Below, piece after piece: positions 8,786-17,362 of a stretch of 64,000 nucleotides of DNA. This DNA is from Pseudomonas sp. G.S.17 (GTDB lineage Bacteria; Pseudomonadota; Gammaproteobacteria; Pseudomonadales; Pseudomonadaceae). The position numbers were made by a program, and so were the translations under genes. The DNA is taken from assembly GCF_038096165.1 (NCBI RefSeq), contig NZ_CP151076.1:3903501-3967500 (forward strand). Reading direction: 5' to 3'. Under the pieces are notes generated by a model. That model did not search any database and was not told the DNA's origin. It saw nothing but the letters and a program-made list of their open reading frames with translations. The first letter of the stretch is position 1. Every line of letters starts with the position of its first letter.

Positions 8786-9765
8786 TCGGCTGGTGGAAAA
8801 CCTGGAAGGCGCTGGAAGCCAAGGGAATCATGGGCATCAACCGGCGTAACGCCGACTACGTGCTCAAGTACAACAAGCGCAGCCTGTACCCCATCGTCGA
8901 TGACAAGATCATCACCAAGCAACGGGCGATTCAGGCCGGCATTCATGTGCCGGAAATGTACGGGGTGATTTCCACCGAGAAAGAAATCGACAAGCTCGAT
9001 GAGATCATCGGCGGGCGCAGCGACTTCGTGATCAAGCCGGCTCAGGGCGCGGGCGGCGATGGCATTCTGGTGATTGCCGACCGTTTCGAAGACCGTTACC
9101 GGACAATTTCCGGGCGGATCATCAGCCATTCGGAGATCGAGCATCAGATCTCCAGCATCCTCACCGGCCTGTATTCACTGGGCGGACATCGGGACCGCGC
9201 GCTGATCGAATATCGCGTCACCCCGGACCAGATCTTCAAAAGCATCAGTTACGAAGGCGTGCCGGACATTCGCATCATCGTGCTGATGGGCTATCCGGTG
9301 ATGGCCATGCTGCGCCTGCCGACGCGGCAGTCCGGCGGCAAGGCCAATCTGCATCAGGGCGCCATTGGCGTCGGTGTTGACCTCGCCACCGGGATTACCC
9401 TCAAAGGCACCTGGCTGAACAGCATCATCACCAAACACCCGGATACCACCAATGCGGTGGACGGCGTGCAGCTGCCCAACTGGGACGGCTTCATGAAACT
9501 CGCCGCCGAATGCTATGAGCTGTGCGGCCTGGGTTACATCGGCGTGGACATGGTCCTGGATCAGGAAAAAGGCCCGCTGATCCTCGAACTCAACGCCCGC
9601 CCCGGCCTGAATATCCAGATCGCCAACGACTGCGGACTGACTCATCGCACCCAAGCGGTGGAAGCGCGGCTGGAGCAGTTGGCGCTGGAGGGCACGGTTG
9701 AGACGCCGGAGGCGCGGGTCAGGTTTGTGCAGGAATTGTTTGGGCACGTTGAGGGAATGCTTTAA
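8782..9765 (+). CDS. Alpha-L-glutamate ligase-like ATP-grasp protein
   Basis: The protein has 327 residues and an ATP-grasp fold like RimK. FVIKPAQGAGGDGILVI is the ATP-binding glycine-rich loop (residues about 91-107), and ILELNARPGLNIQIAN near residue 272 carries the Mg-binding Glu/Asn pair. The N-terminal MGINRRNADYVLKYN matches the family of RimK-related ligases found with the 7TM inactive transglutaminase. It probably adds an amino acid to a peptide or small molecule; no substrate can be assigned. It is the last gene of the operon and converges with the gene ending at 9808. Confidence 0.87.
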   Translation: MIGWWKTWKALEAKGIMGINRRNADYVLKYNKRSLYPIVDDKIITKQRAIQAGIHVPEMYGVISTEKEIDKLDEIIGGRSDFVIKPAQGAGGDGILVIADRFEDRYRTISGRIISHSEIEHQISSILTGLYSLGGHRDRALIEYRVTPDQIFKSISYEGVPDIRIIVLMGYPVMAMLRLPTRQSGGKANLHQGAIGVGVDLATGITLKGTWLNSIITKHPDTTNAVDGVQLPNWDGFMKLAAECYELCGLGYIGVDMVLDQEKGPLILELNARPGLNIQIANDCGLTHRTQAVEARLEQLALEGTVETPEARVRFVQELFGHVEGML

Positions 9766-9807
9766 ACACTCGATAACGAACGTGTTTGACCTGGGATTGA
9801 CGGCCAG

Positions 9808-11286
9808 TCATTCCACCAGAGTGATGTCATCGCTGATAGGGAAATTGGGGACGCCGGGCGTCGGCCATGTTAGGCCCTGATCAAAACTGACATAGACCTT
9901 GACCGAGAATCTGGCACCACGCTGGAGCTGGCTCATAAATGCTTTAGGAGCAGTGACGTTGTTCCCCGCTCCAATCCCGCTGATCAGTTCTGCACTGGTC
10001 ACTGCGTGGCTGTCCAACACGGTATGTTTGATCGGCTGTCCCGTCACACTCGTTCCGGTCACTTCGATGGTGATGTGCTGGGTTGTCGCCATCAGTGTCC
10101 AGGTGCCCAGCTTGAACCGCGCACCGCTGGCGGGAATCAAAGCCAGGCTCAAGGTGCCGCCAGTGCGGTCTTCACACTGGATCATCGGCAATCTGTCGAT
10201 ATTCAGTTTTTGCAACTCGAGCTGGCGAACGGCCGAAGGCTCTGTCCCTTTCGGGCCGACCACCTCGTATTTAACGGGCAGTCGCTTGCCTACATGCGGC
10301 GCCACGTGCTCCTTGGGCACGGCGTAGCGGCGGGAGTTTGCAGGCGCGGGGGTTGAGGTTCGAAAGGCGCCCAGCGCGCCGGGCTCGGCCCATTGCACCC
10401 AGATGACTTCGTCCGGATTCAAGACGAAGGTATCAGGGACAATCACCGTGGCACCCGAGGTCACATTCTCCGGCACCAGACTGACGACCTCGCCCGAACC
10501 AACAGCCTTGTCCACATCAGGCCAGGGAAGATCACGCGGCACAGGCTTTGCCGCTGCAGTTAAAGTCACTGGACGCGCATCGTCGCTCGTGTTGCCCGCC
10601 CGATCCTGCACTCGGTAATACGCGTAGCGTTCCCCGTCACCACGAGTCCGGATCATGTCGCCTTCGAAGGCAATTATCAGCGGCTTGCTGACGTCATCAA
10701 GGCTCAGCTCTATTGAATCAACTTCTTCAGGACTGAAGGGAGCCCGATCCCAGAACCAGGTCAGGATATCGCCGGGTTTTATCTTGTCATAGGCGGGTAC
10801 CTCAGCCAGAACCTTGTCTTCGTTTATCGACAGGTAATAAGCAGTTACGCCGTCGTCCACTACCTCGCGTGGGAATATCAAACGCTCATCTGTCTGGCTC
10901 AGGATCGGCGCCGTCTTGTCGATGGTGATGGTCAGCGGCTCGGAGGCAAGAACGGCGCCGTTATAAGCTGTGACCTTGTAATAAATGACATGAGATCCTT
11001 CGCCAAGCCGGTTTTGCGGGACCATCAGGAATAGATCATCAGGATTGATGGGCGAGTACCACTGGCCTTCTGTCAGCCAGGCGTCGTTCCAGAACAATTC
11101 CACTTTCTCGGGGTTCGGCGTGGGATTCTGGATAGGCCACGGTTCAAACGTGACTTTCAAATCCGCCTGGGTGGCGCTGACGGGTAACAGGTTTTCCTCC
11201 CCGCCCTCAATATCCGGAAGCGCAACCTCGACTTTTGGCGGCTTATGCAAGTCCGCGTCAGGGTCCTGGTCGTAGGGAATGGACAT
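9808..11286 (-). CDS. Ig-like multi-domain protein of the Rhs island (unknown function)
   Basis: The protein has 492 residues. The ATG at 11284-11286 (MSIPYDQDPDADLHKPP) has GGAG seven bases upstream, so the longer frame was rejected. No signal peptide or TM segment is seen. It appears built of beta-sandwich repeats (VELFWNDAWLTEGQWY, DILTWFWDRAPF, EVIWVQWAEPGALG). Its last 125 residues align by eye with the end of the 29725-31206 protein: LSLALIPASGARFKLGTW against LSLKSVAASGEDLQLGLW, then VTIEASG/ITIEVTG and a closing VSFDQGLTW/ISFDGGDTF. It is the last gene on the minus strand of the island. Function unknown. Confidence 0.7.
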   Translation of the reverse strand: MSIPYDQDPDADLHKPPKVEVALPDIEGGEENLLPVSATQADLKVTFEPWPIQNPTPNPEKVELFWNDAWLTEGQWYSPINPDDLFLMVPQNRLGEGSHVIYYKVTAYNGAVLASEPLTITIDKTAPILSQTDERLIFPREVVDDGVTAYYLSINEDKVLAEVPAYDKIKPGDILTWFWDRAPFSPEEVDSIELSLDDVSKPLIIAFEGDMIRTRGDGERYAYYRVQDRAGNTSDDARPVTLTAAAKPVPRDLPWPDVDKAVGSGEVVSLVPENVTSGATVIVPDTFVLNPDEVIWVQWAEPGALGAFRTSTPAPANSRRYAVPKEHVAPHVGKRLPVKYEVVGPKGTEPSAVRQLELQKLNIDRLPMIQCEDRTGGTLSLALIPASGARFKLGTWTLMATTQHITIEVTGTSVTGQPIKHTVLDSHAVTSAELISGIGAGNNVTAPKAFMSQLQRGARFSVKVYVSFDQGLTWPTPGVPNFPISDDITLVE

Positions 11287-11305
11287 CGCTTGTCTCCATT
11301 GCAAG

Positions 11306-11330
11306 ACAAAGGGCCAGCGCGGCCCCTTGT
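11306..11330. terminator. Stem-loop between autotransporter and Ig-like gene
   Basis: ACAAAGGGCC and GGCCCCTTGT form an imperfect 10-bp stem just after the autotransporter stop. There is no clear U-tract, so this may be a weak terminator or a processing hairpin. Confidence 0.35.
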
Positions 11331-11340
11331 CACTCCTTGG

Positions 11341-13518
11341 TTACCAGCTATAACGAACGCCGAAATTCGCACCCCAGGGTTGCTCGATATTGTCGCCGTT
11401 GCTGTAGTCCAGATCGACATGCGCCTGCAACCGCTCGGCCAGTTGAATGGCAACCCCGGCACCCAATTCGCCCCGCGAGCCGGACAAGTCGTTGTTGAAC
11501 ACGTTGTCATTGACCTGCACTTCGTTGTTCTTCGCGAACTCGTGAGCATACGCAGCACGCACATAGGGTTGGATGGTCTTGCCGTCGCCCATGTCGAAAT
11601 TGCGGCCTACCGTCGCGCCGACCTTGCCCAGTAACGAACGGGTACGGTCACCCTCGGCGGAAAGACCGTTATCCAGGTCGTAATCCTTGCCTTGAATCAC
11701 CACGCCGGAAAGCTGGGTGTAAGGTTCGACGAAGTAACCGTCGTCCAGCTTGATATGCCGTCCTGCTTCGACCGAAGCGCCGACGCCGCTGTTTTTGTAA
11801 TCACCTTTGGTACGAGTCCCGTCGCTGAGCTGAACCTTGGATTCGTTCTGGAAGCGGTTGAACTTGAGCACGGCATCGACGTAATAGCCGCTGTCAGCAT
11901 CCAGCCAGGTCGTGTAGGCACCGACGTAGTAACTGTCGACGTCCCCCGATGTGCCTCGCTGCAAATCCAGATCCGACTTGCTGTAGCCGCCCAGCAAACC
12001 GATCAGCCATTGCCCGTCGCCAATTGGCAGAGGCGCATCGGCACCAAAGGAAATACCTTGCTGAGTCTGTTTGTATCCCACGCCGGACGCCGCCGATACG
12101 TTGTATTTATTGCCGTAAGTGCGGATCCAGCCGCCTGCCTTGCCCCCGTTCATGCGCAGTTCGCCCATACGGCTGCGCAAGGTGCTCAGTTCGCCATACC
12201 AGACGGTCGGGGCTGTGTTGAACAGCGCCAGCACCGAACGAGTGCCTGGGCTGATGACTTTGGTGGCGGTGTCCAGATACCAGTCATTGCCGCGCTGGGC
12301 CAGGTCATACGAGAACGCGCCGAGATCAACCGGACCGTTCAACAGCGAGAACTGCGCATCGCCACTGTCGATGTGGACGACATGCATTTCGCTTTCGGCT
12401 ACCGGGTCCGCGCCGCTGCTGCCGATCAACAGCGTATGGGTGCCGGAGGCTGCGCCGGTGACGTTGAGGAAGTCATGCTGGCCGGTGACAAAATCGGCAT
12501 CCATCACAAATGTGCCGTTACCCGACAGGGAACCCACCGACAGCTGGTAGAACGCCGTTGGGTCTCCGAATTTTATGGTGCCGCCGTCCAGCGCCAACTG
12601 GCCGACTTCGCCGTCACCGACCATGACCCACTGGGCCTGGCTGTTGACCGCAAGGCTGGCAACGTTATCCAGCCGCCCTGTCAGGCTGGCGTGATTCTGC
12701 AGGGTCAGGTTGGCCGTGCCGCCACCCTCCACCACGACGTTACCCGTCAGCATGCTGTTGTCGACCGTCATGTTGGCAGCGGAACCGCTGGTGACTTCCA
12801 GCAGGGTACCGTTGCCAGCCGTCAGCGTTGAGCCGTTGGCGACGTTGATCTGTGCTGTGGCCGAGTCGCGCAGGACAATGGCCGAGCCGGTCTGACCTGT
12901 CACATGCGAGCCGTTCAGGTCCATGCTTGCGCTTGCGCCAGAACCGGCAATGCTGAGGAAGGTCACACCGTCCCGGGTGCCGCTGATGGTTGATCCGACC
13001 GCCTGGAGATTGCCTTCAAACAGGTCAATGCCGAATCCGTCAGGACCGGTTCCGGAAACATTGCTGTTTTCCAGATAGAGCGTTGACTTGGGACCGATAA
13101 CGACCCCACGTGCCACCCCCGAAATCTGACTGCCGTAGACTCGAGCTATTGCGCCGTCGCCCGCGTTCCCCTGGCCGACCGACATGCCCTGAATCAAGCT
13201 GCTGATGTTGCTGCCGGTGATGGTGCTGTCACCGCCGCTCATCCGGATCGCTATCGAATCGCTGGACACGGTAGTTCCGTTGAGTACCAACGTGGCACCC
13301 GTCACCATGGTTATTTTGTCAGTCGTGGCGCCGTTGGAAGTCAATTGGCCGTTGCGGGTCAATTGATAGTCCTGCAAGACCGTGTTCTCGTTAATAGTAA
13401 GTGGTCGATCAACAAAGAGCGCCCATACGGGATCAGCAACTAACAGTGCCGAGCTTAAAATGCTTAGTTTGAGTCCTCTTGCTAGAGGCGTCATGGAAAT
13501 TGACCCAATGACTGACAT
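11341..13518 (-). CDS. Autotransporter (type Va) with pertactin-like passenger
   Basis: This 725-residue protein has a Sec signal peptide (ends ..ALLVADPVWA near residue 33). The passenger (about 35-440) is rich in beta-helix-type repeats with Gly/Ser/Thr/Asn (LVLNGTTVSSDSIAIRMSGG, ALDGGTIKFG). The C-terminal barrel (about 455-725) starts around WYGELSTLRSRMGELRMNGG and ends in the outer-membrane insertion signature FGVRYSW with a terminal aromatic residue. LRMNGGKAGGWIRTYGNKY is the usual barrel entry motif. The passenger has no cysteine and no recognised catalytic motif; adhesion or surface display is likely. It lies between two Ig-like genes. RBS AAAGG precedes the start. Confidence 0.9.
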   Translation of the reverse strand: MSVIGSISMTPLARGLKLSILSSALLVADPVWALFVDRPLTINENTVLQDYQLTRNGQLTSNGATTDKITMVTGATLVLNGTTVSSDSIAIRMSGGDSTITGSNISSLIQGMSVGQGNAGDGAIARVYGSQISGVARGVVIGPKSTLYLENSNVSGTGPDGFGIDLFEGNLQAVGSTISGTRDGVTFLSIAGSGASASMDLNGSHVTGQTGSAIVLRDSATAQINVANGSTLTAGNGTLLEVTSGSAANMTVDNSMLTGNVVVEGGGTANLTLQNHASLTGRLDNVASLAVNSQAQWVMVGDGEVGQLALDGGTIKFGDPTAFYQLSVGSLSGNGTFVMDADFVTGQHDFLNVTGAASGTHTLLIGSSGADPVAESEMHVVHIDSGDAQFSLLNGPVDLGAFSYDLAQRGNDWYLDTATKVISPGTRSVLALFNTAPTVWYGELSTLRSRMGELRMNGGKAGGWIRTYGNKYNVSAASGVGYKQTQQGISFGADAPLPIGDGQWLIGLLGGYSKSDLDLQRGTSGDVDSYYVGAYTTWLDADSGYYVDAVLKFNRFQNESKVQLSDGTRTKGDYKNSGVGASVEAGRHIKLDDGYFVEPYTQLSGVVIQGKDYDLDNGLSAEGDRTRSLLGKVGATVGRNFDMGDGKTIQPYVRAAYAHEFAKNNEVQVNDNVFNNDLSGSRGELGAGVAIQLAERLQAHVDLDYSNGDNIEQPWGANFGVRYSW

Positions 13519-13894
13519 TAGCGAATACCTTTAATTGATTTCAGTGAACGAGATTTGCAAAAACCCAGCAAAGGGCTGCACTGCGGGGGCAGCCCTGATT
13601 GCAAGCATCGAAAGCCTACGCTTCAACTTCTCAAATCAATGTAGGACATTTCCTCAAATGCTAGCTGAATTTTCCTACAGTTGCAGCCAGTCACCGCCCC
13701 AATACCACAACTGAAAAAGGATTTGAACAGCTAATACCCTGCCACGACCTGAATTCGAAATAAATTAACCGCTATTTATTTCGAACCGATCCATAAGCCA
13801 TTAAACAGGCATGCCGATTAACCTGGCAGCAAACCGTCGCTATTGTCATGGATCAGCATCGGTCAGTTCATCCACTGCGCTACAACGTCCAGAA
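13519..13894. other. AT-rich intergenic region with a probable terminator
   Basis: No gene is seen. On the minus strand an AGGGCTGC.../GGCAGCCCT hairpin (about 13569-13594) is followed by TTTGCTGGGTTTTTGC and could terminate the transcript of the 13895-15943 gene. The autotransporter's own promoter is then probably in 13519-13560 or within the AT-rich 13640-13790 stretch; no strong match was found. Confidence 0.45.
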
Positions 13895-15943
13895 TCAAAC
13901 TTTGCGCGGCGGTGGTGATATAGGGCATGGCCCCACTCCGGTATGCATCGCGACGAATGCTTCAATCTGTGTGGAAGTCACTGTCTCAGTATTGAGATTA
14001 AACGAGTAAGTTACCCGTCCCCGACCGTCCTGCGAGGCGGCGTAGATAGGAAGAATGTAATCGGCATAAGGCTCAATCCTCCAGGTGAAACCTGTAGCAG
14101 GGTACTCGGTGCCCAGCGTTATGTTTTCATCAAAATCAACTTCGGTTATGGGGACTTCCCCCGTATAACCTTCTACCACCCGCCACGTCATGCTGATAAC
14201 GGCGCCAGCTGTCAGGCTGAATGGAGGCTGAGTCAAATCGGGGACCTTGACTCGAATCGCTGGCTCATCAACGGGATCATCGGGGTTGGCATACAAGGAC
14301 TCGCAGTTCAGGAATTTATCCCCACCCGGGCCGGTTACGATGCCTTCATACGCTGCTGCAGGCGCCTTGAGGGTCACGGCGTCCGCCTTGACCAAGGTGT
14401 CTTTGGAGTGCTGCTCGTTTTCAGAATCAGCGTTGGCCCTGATTCGGTAATGGACGGGCAATTGAGGGTGATTGAAGGCTTGCTCAATGTAAGGCCAGAG
14501 AATGGTCACTGAGATTTCGTCTCCAGGCACGTCGGTGGCAAGTACCGTGTATTGCGCTTCCGGAACTTCCACACCGCTCCAGTAGAAACTGATGACCTGC
14601 TCTGCAGCCAGGGGCGTATAGAGTTTCAACCTGAGCGTTGCGTCTTCGCCCTCATCCGCCCGGGTGAGCTCATTGAGTGTGTTTGACACCGCTCCGTAAA
14701 CCTCCGCGAGCGGCAACTTGTCATTGACTGGATCTGGCCAAGGATCGGGGTCGGGGTCCGGACCAATGACGGAAAAGTCTACCTGGACGGTTATCGCCTT
14801 GATTTCGGAAGCAAGTCCACCACGAGTCACCACATAACTGACGGCTGTAGCTGTCGGGCCAGTTCCGGCGCCGAAGGTATTCTTGAGGACATCAGACGGC
14901 ACTCTGACCGCCATCGGAAAACTGCCTCCGCCTACCGGAACGCCGGGTAAAACCGTCGTCCCCCAGGTGACATCAATCGTATCGCTGCTTTTGTAGTCAA
15001 CGAAGCTTTCAATCACTACGTCGACCCCGGCAATGGCGTCCTTCAGACTGACCAGACCGTCGTCCGCCAGCGGTACTCTGGGAAGTTGAAGACCACTCGG
15101 TAAAGGACCCAAGGCCACCCTGAGCGGGGCGTAAGCCGATAACTTGCTCGCATTGGTGGCTTTATCGACCAGCACATACAACGCATAACAAGGCCCGTCC
15201 CCGGCCGCGCGAATCGTGTCCCCGGGGAATTCCACTGGATACGGCCAGGTGACGCCGTCAACAGCGATCACATCAATGGGCACCTCATCCTCAGGCTTAT
15301 CAGGGGGCGGCAACGCGCCCCAGTAAAATGCCACCTTGTCCCCAAGTTGATAATCAGGATATTGAGGAATACCACCGATCACCTTGTCACCGTTGGCAGC
15401 CAGATAGGCATCGGTTATTTCCGGAGGATCCGGCAATATCATCGCCGCCGGCGTCTCGTGACGATAAGGTCCTTCGCTGTCGCAAATAAGCGGTACAGGA
15501 TCGGAAAAAAGCGTAGGCCCCAGGTTGTAAGGCAACATTGCCAGCCTCAAGTAATACTTGCCGTCCGGAGCCAAGCTGGTGCTGGGAACCTTCAACGCCA
15601 GTGGGAACACCGGGGCAGGTCCAACAACATTCTGAGTGTCGACTACCTCGTACCAGCTATCATCGGGAAGGCTGGCGTCATCAGCCCTTGCCCATTGAAC
15701 CTCGACGACCGACGTCCGACCCTCCGGGGGCAAATCGCTCCATGCCGCCATGTCTATGGCAAGATCAGCCGTTAGAACATCCTTGTTCAACGTACCATCC
15801 GCTGGATCAATGATCGCACCGGCTGGTAAACCTGGCGGAGCCAGAACTTCCAGTGGGCCCGACTCAATCAATCGTTTAACCCGTGCGTTGCGGTAGTCAT
15901 CACGCACTTGTTGCGCCCTGCGTCTTGCTTCCGAGAAAGCCAT
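13895..15943 (-). CDS. Large Ig-like repeat protein of the Rhs island
   Basis: The protein has 682 residues with no signal peptide. AGGAG precedes the ATG at 15941-15943 by eight bases. After a short charged N-terminus (MAFSEARRRAQQVRDDYRNA) it shows repeated beta-sandwich-like units of about 130 residues, each with a D-x-V/I-x-F-Y/T-W core: VAFYWGALPPP, TIDVTWGTTVLPG, VISFYWSGVEVPE, VISMTWRVVEGY. An Asp-Pro-rich linker (about 395-410: GPDPDPDPWPDP) splits it in two. It is related in style to the 492- and 493-residue proteins. Its upstream region is now split by an IS630 element from a lux-like palindrome. Function unknown. Confidence 0.7.
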   Translation of the reverse strand: MAFSEARRRAQQVRDDYRNARVKRLIESGPLEVLAPPGLPAGAIIDPADGTLNKDVLTADLAIDMAAWSDLPPEGRTSVVEVQWARADDASLPDDSWYEVVDTQNVVGPAPVFPLALKVPSTSLAPDGKYYLRLAMLPYNLGPTLFSDPVPLICDSEGPYRHETPAAMILPDPPEITDAYLAANGDKVIGGIPQYPDYQLGDKVAFYWGALPPPDKPEDEVPIDVIAVDGVTWPYPVEFPGDTIRAAGDGPCYALYVLVDKATNASKLSAYAPLRVALGPLPSGLQLPRVPLADDGLVSLKDAIAGVDVVIESFVDYKSSDTIDVTWGTTVLPGVPVGGGSFPMAVRVPSDVLKNTFGAGTGPTATAVSYVVTRGGLASEIKAITVQVDFSVIGPDPDPDPWPDPVNDKLPLAEVYGAVSNTLNELTRADEGEDATLRLKLYTPLAAEQVISFYWSGVEVPEAQYTVLATDVPGDEISVTILWPYIEQAFNHPQLPVHYRIRANADSENEQHSKDTLVKADAVTLKAPAAAYEGIVTGPGGDKFLNCESLYANPDDPVDEPAIRVKVPDLTQPPFSLTAGAVISMTWRVVEGYTGEVPITEVDFDENITLGTEYPATGFTWRIEPYADYILPIYAASQDGRGRVTYSFNLNTETVTSTQIEAFVAMHTGVGPCPISPPPRKV

Positions 15944-16050
15944 GTCATGTTCTCCTTACATGAGTGACGGTCAACACTTATGCCGCTCGATCCTGTCGAC
16001 AGCGGTAAGTTGAAGACCAGTTAACTACTAAAACCGCGGCTGCGATACTA

Positions 16051-17216
16051 GTGTGCTGTCTCAAAAATAAAGCTCCTCATGCCTGTGAGGCCATTGCCTC
16101 ACGGGCTCGCTGTATCTTGTTCAAAATATCTTCCCCCTTGGCGTTCCAGACATAGCGAGTCGGCTGCGCATTTCGCAGTGCTAGGAACGTGGTGATCGAG
16201 CTTTCCAGTTCGCGAACCGAGCTGAAACTGCCGTCACGCAGGTACACCGTGATATCGCGAAAGAAGCGCTCAACCATGTTCATCCACGAGCTGGAGGTCG
16301 GGGTGAAGTGCATGTGGAAGCGCTTGTGCTTCTCAAGCCATGCCTTCACTTTCGGGTGTTTATGCGTGGCGTAGTTGTCCACGATCAGATGCAATTGGAG
16401 CTGTTTGGGCGTTTCTCGATTGATCTTCTTGAGAAACTCCAGCCATTCCTGATGCCGGTGTTGGCGCTCTATGGAACTGATCAAGCGCCCCTGAAGATAA
16501 TCCAGCGCAGTGAACAAGGTGACGGTGCCATGGCGGACATAATCGTGCGATTGCGTACGGATATGACCGATCCCCAAAGGCAGTCCAGGCTGGGTACGCT
16601 CCAGAGCCTGAACCTGGCTTTTTTCATCGCAACAAAGCACCAATGCCTTATCCGGCGGATCCAGATACAGCCCGATGACGTCCCAGAACTTCTCTTCGAA
16701 GTTTGGATCTTTGGACAGTTTGAAGGTACGTGTCAGGTGCGGTTTTATATCGTTGGCGGCCCATATGCGCTGGACGCTGGCCGGTGAAATGCCGGCGACT
16801 CGCGCCATGCTTCGACAGCTCCAGCGAGGCTGACCGATACGCGGCTGAGTGACCTGCTCAAGTGTTCGTTTCAACGCTTCGGCCGATAGGGATGGCTTGC
16901 GACCTCGTCCGGGCAGATCCACTAGGCCTTGTAGACGCAGCTCTTGAAAGCGCTTGCACCAGCGGGTGACTGAAACAACGGAGAGACCTGTCAACTGGGC
17001 AATCTCGTTACGAGAACAACCTCGAGCGGCTAGCAAAATCACCCGTGCCCGACGACCGTCGCGCTGACTGATCGTGGCTGATCTTATGCGCCGACTCAGT
17101 TCAATTTGTTCGTCTTCACTGAGCACGATGTCCTGAGAGTTCATGTGATCACTCCAAGCACTGACTGACCACAGAAGCATAGCTCAGGTTAGAAACTTAT
17201 TTCAGAGACGGCACAC
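16051..17216. mobile_element. IS630-family insertion sequence, 1166 bp
   Basis: Terminal inverted repeats GTGTGCTGTCTCAAAAATAA (left) and GTGTGCCGTCTCTGAAATAA (reverse complement of right) differ at only three positions. TA is duplicated at both ends (16049-16050 and 17217-17218) within CTAG, the IS630 target. It carries one transposase gene and appears intact. It separates the 15943 gene from the palindrome at 17214-17233. Confidence 0.92.
16077..17144 (-). CDS. IS630-family DDE transposase
   Basis: The protein has 355 residues from MNSQDIVLSEDEQIELSRR; an in-frame start 12 codons upstream is less likely because it is close to the terminal repeat. The N-terminal half has two helix-turn-helix segments (CSRNEIAQLTGLSVVSVTRW and ARVAGISPASVQRIW). 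The DDE catalytic core is complete: CCDEKSQVQA, LHLIVDNYATHKHPKV and SSWMNMVERFFRDI supply D, D and E. It is full length with no frameshift, so the element could still move. Confidence 0.95.
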   Translation of the reverse strand: MNSQDIVLSEDEQIELSRRIRSATISQRDGRRARVILLAARGCSRNEIAQLTGLSVVSVTRWCKRFQELRLQGLVDLPGRGRKPSLSAEALKRTLEQVTQPRIGQPRWSCRSMARVAGISPASVQRIWAANDIKPHLTRTFKLSKDPNFEEKFWDVIGLYLDPPDKALVLCCDEKSQVQALERTQPGLPLGIGHIRTQSHDYVRHGTVTLFTALDYLQGRLISSIERQHRHQEWLEFLKKINRETPKQLQLHLIVDNYATHKHPKVKAWLEKHKRFHMHFTPTSSSWMNMVERFFRDITVYLRDGSFSSVRELESSITTFLALRNAQPTRYVWNAKGEDILNKIQRAREAMASQA

Positions 17217-17233
17217 TAGTAGAACTACTAGGT
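17214..17233. promoter_or_regulatory. Second lux/las-box-like palindrome, abutting the IS
   Basis: On the minus strand it reads ACCTAGTAGTTCTACTAGTG, with perfect CTAGTA/TACTAG arms and the CT-N12-AG pattern. Before the IS insertion the sequence continued ..CTAGTATCGC. It matches the 31289-31308 site at 16 of 20 positions. It points toward the 15943-9808 genes, from which it is now 1.2 kb away. Confidence 0.55.
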
Positions 17234-17249
17234 TTTGCGGGTATTCAGG

Positions 17250-17290
17250 GCGTGAGTATGCCGACCGCTTTATAGCCGGCATGATCACGC
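17250..17290. terminator. Stem-loop after rhs1
   Basis: GCGTGAGTATGCCG and CGGCATGATCACGC form a 14-bp stem with mismatches about 75 bases after the rhs1 stop. No U-tract is visible. It may end the long minus-strand transcript. Confidence 0.35.
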
Positions 17291-17362
17291 ATCATCTACT
17301 TCAATCTGGAATTATGGTTATTTCGAGTTGCTATATTGAGGTTTCGTTATTTAATTTCTGGC

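Noticed and set aside
16051..17216. Treating the palindrome at 17214-17233 as part of the IS ends
   Set aside because: The terminal repeats start at GTGTGC next to the duplicated TA; the palindrome sequence beyond is host DNA and recurs at 31289 without any IS.
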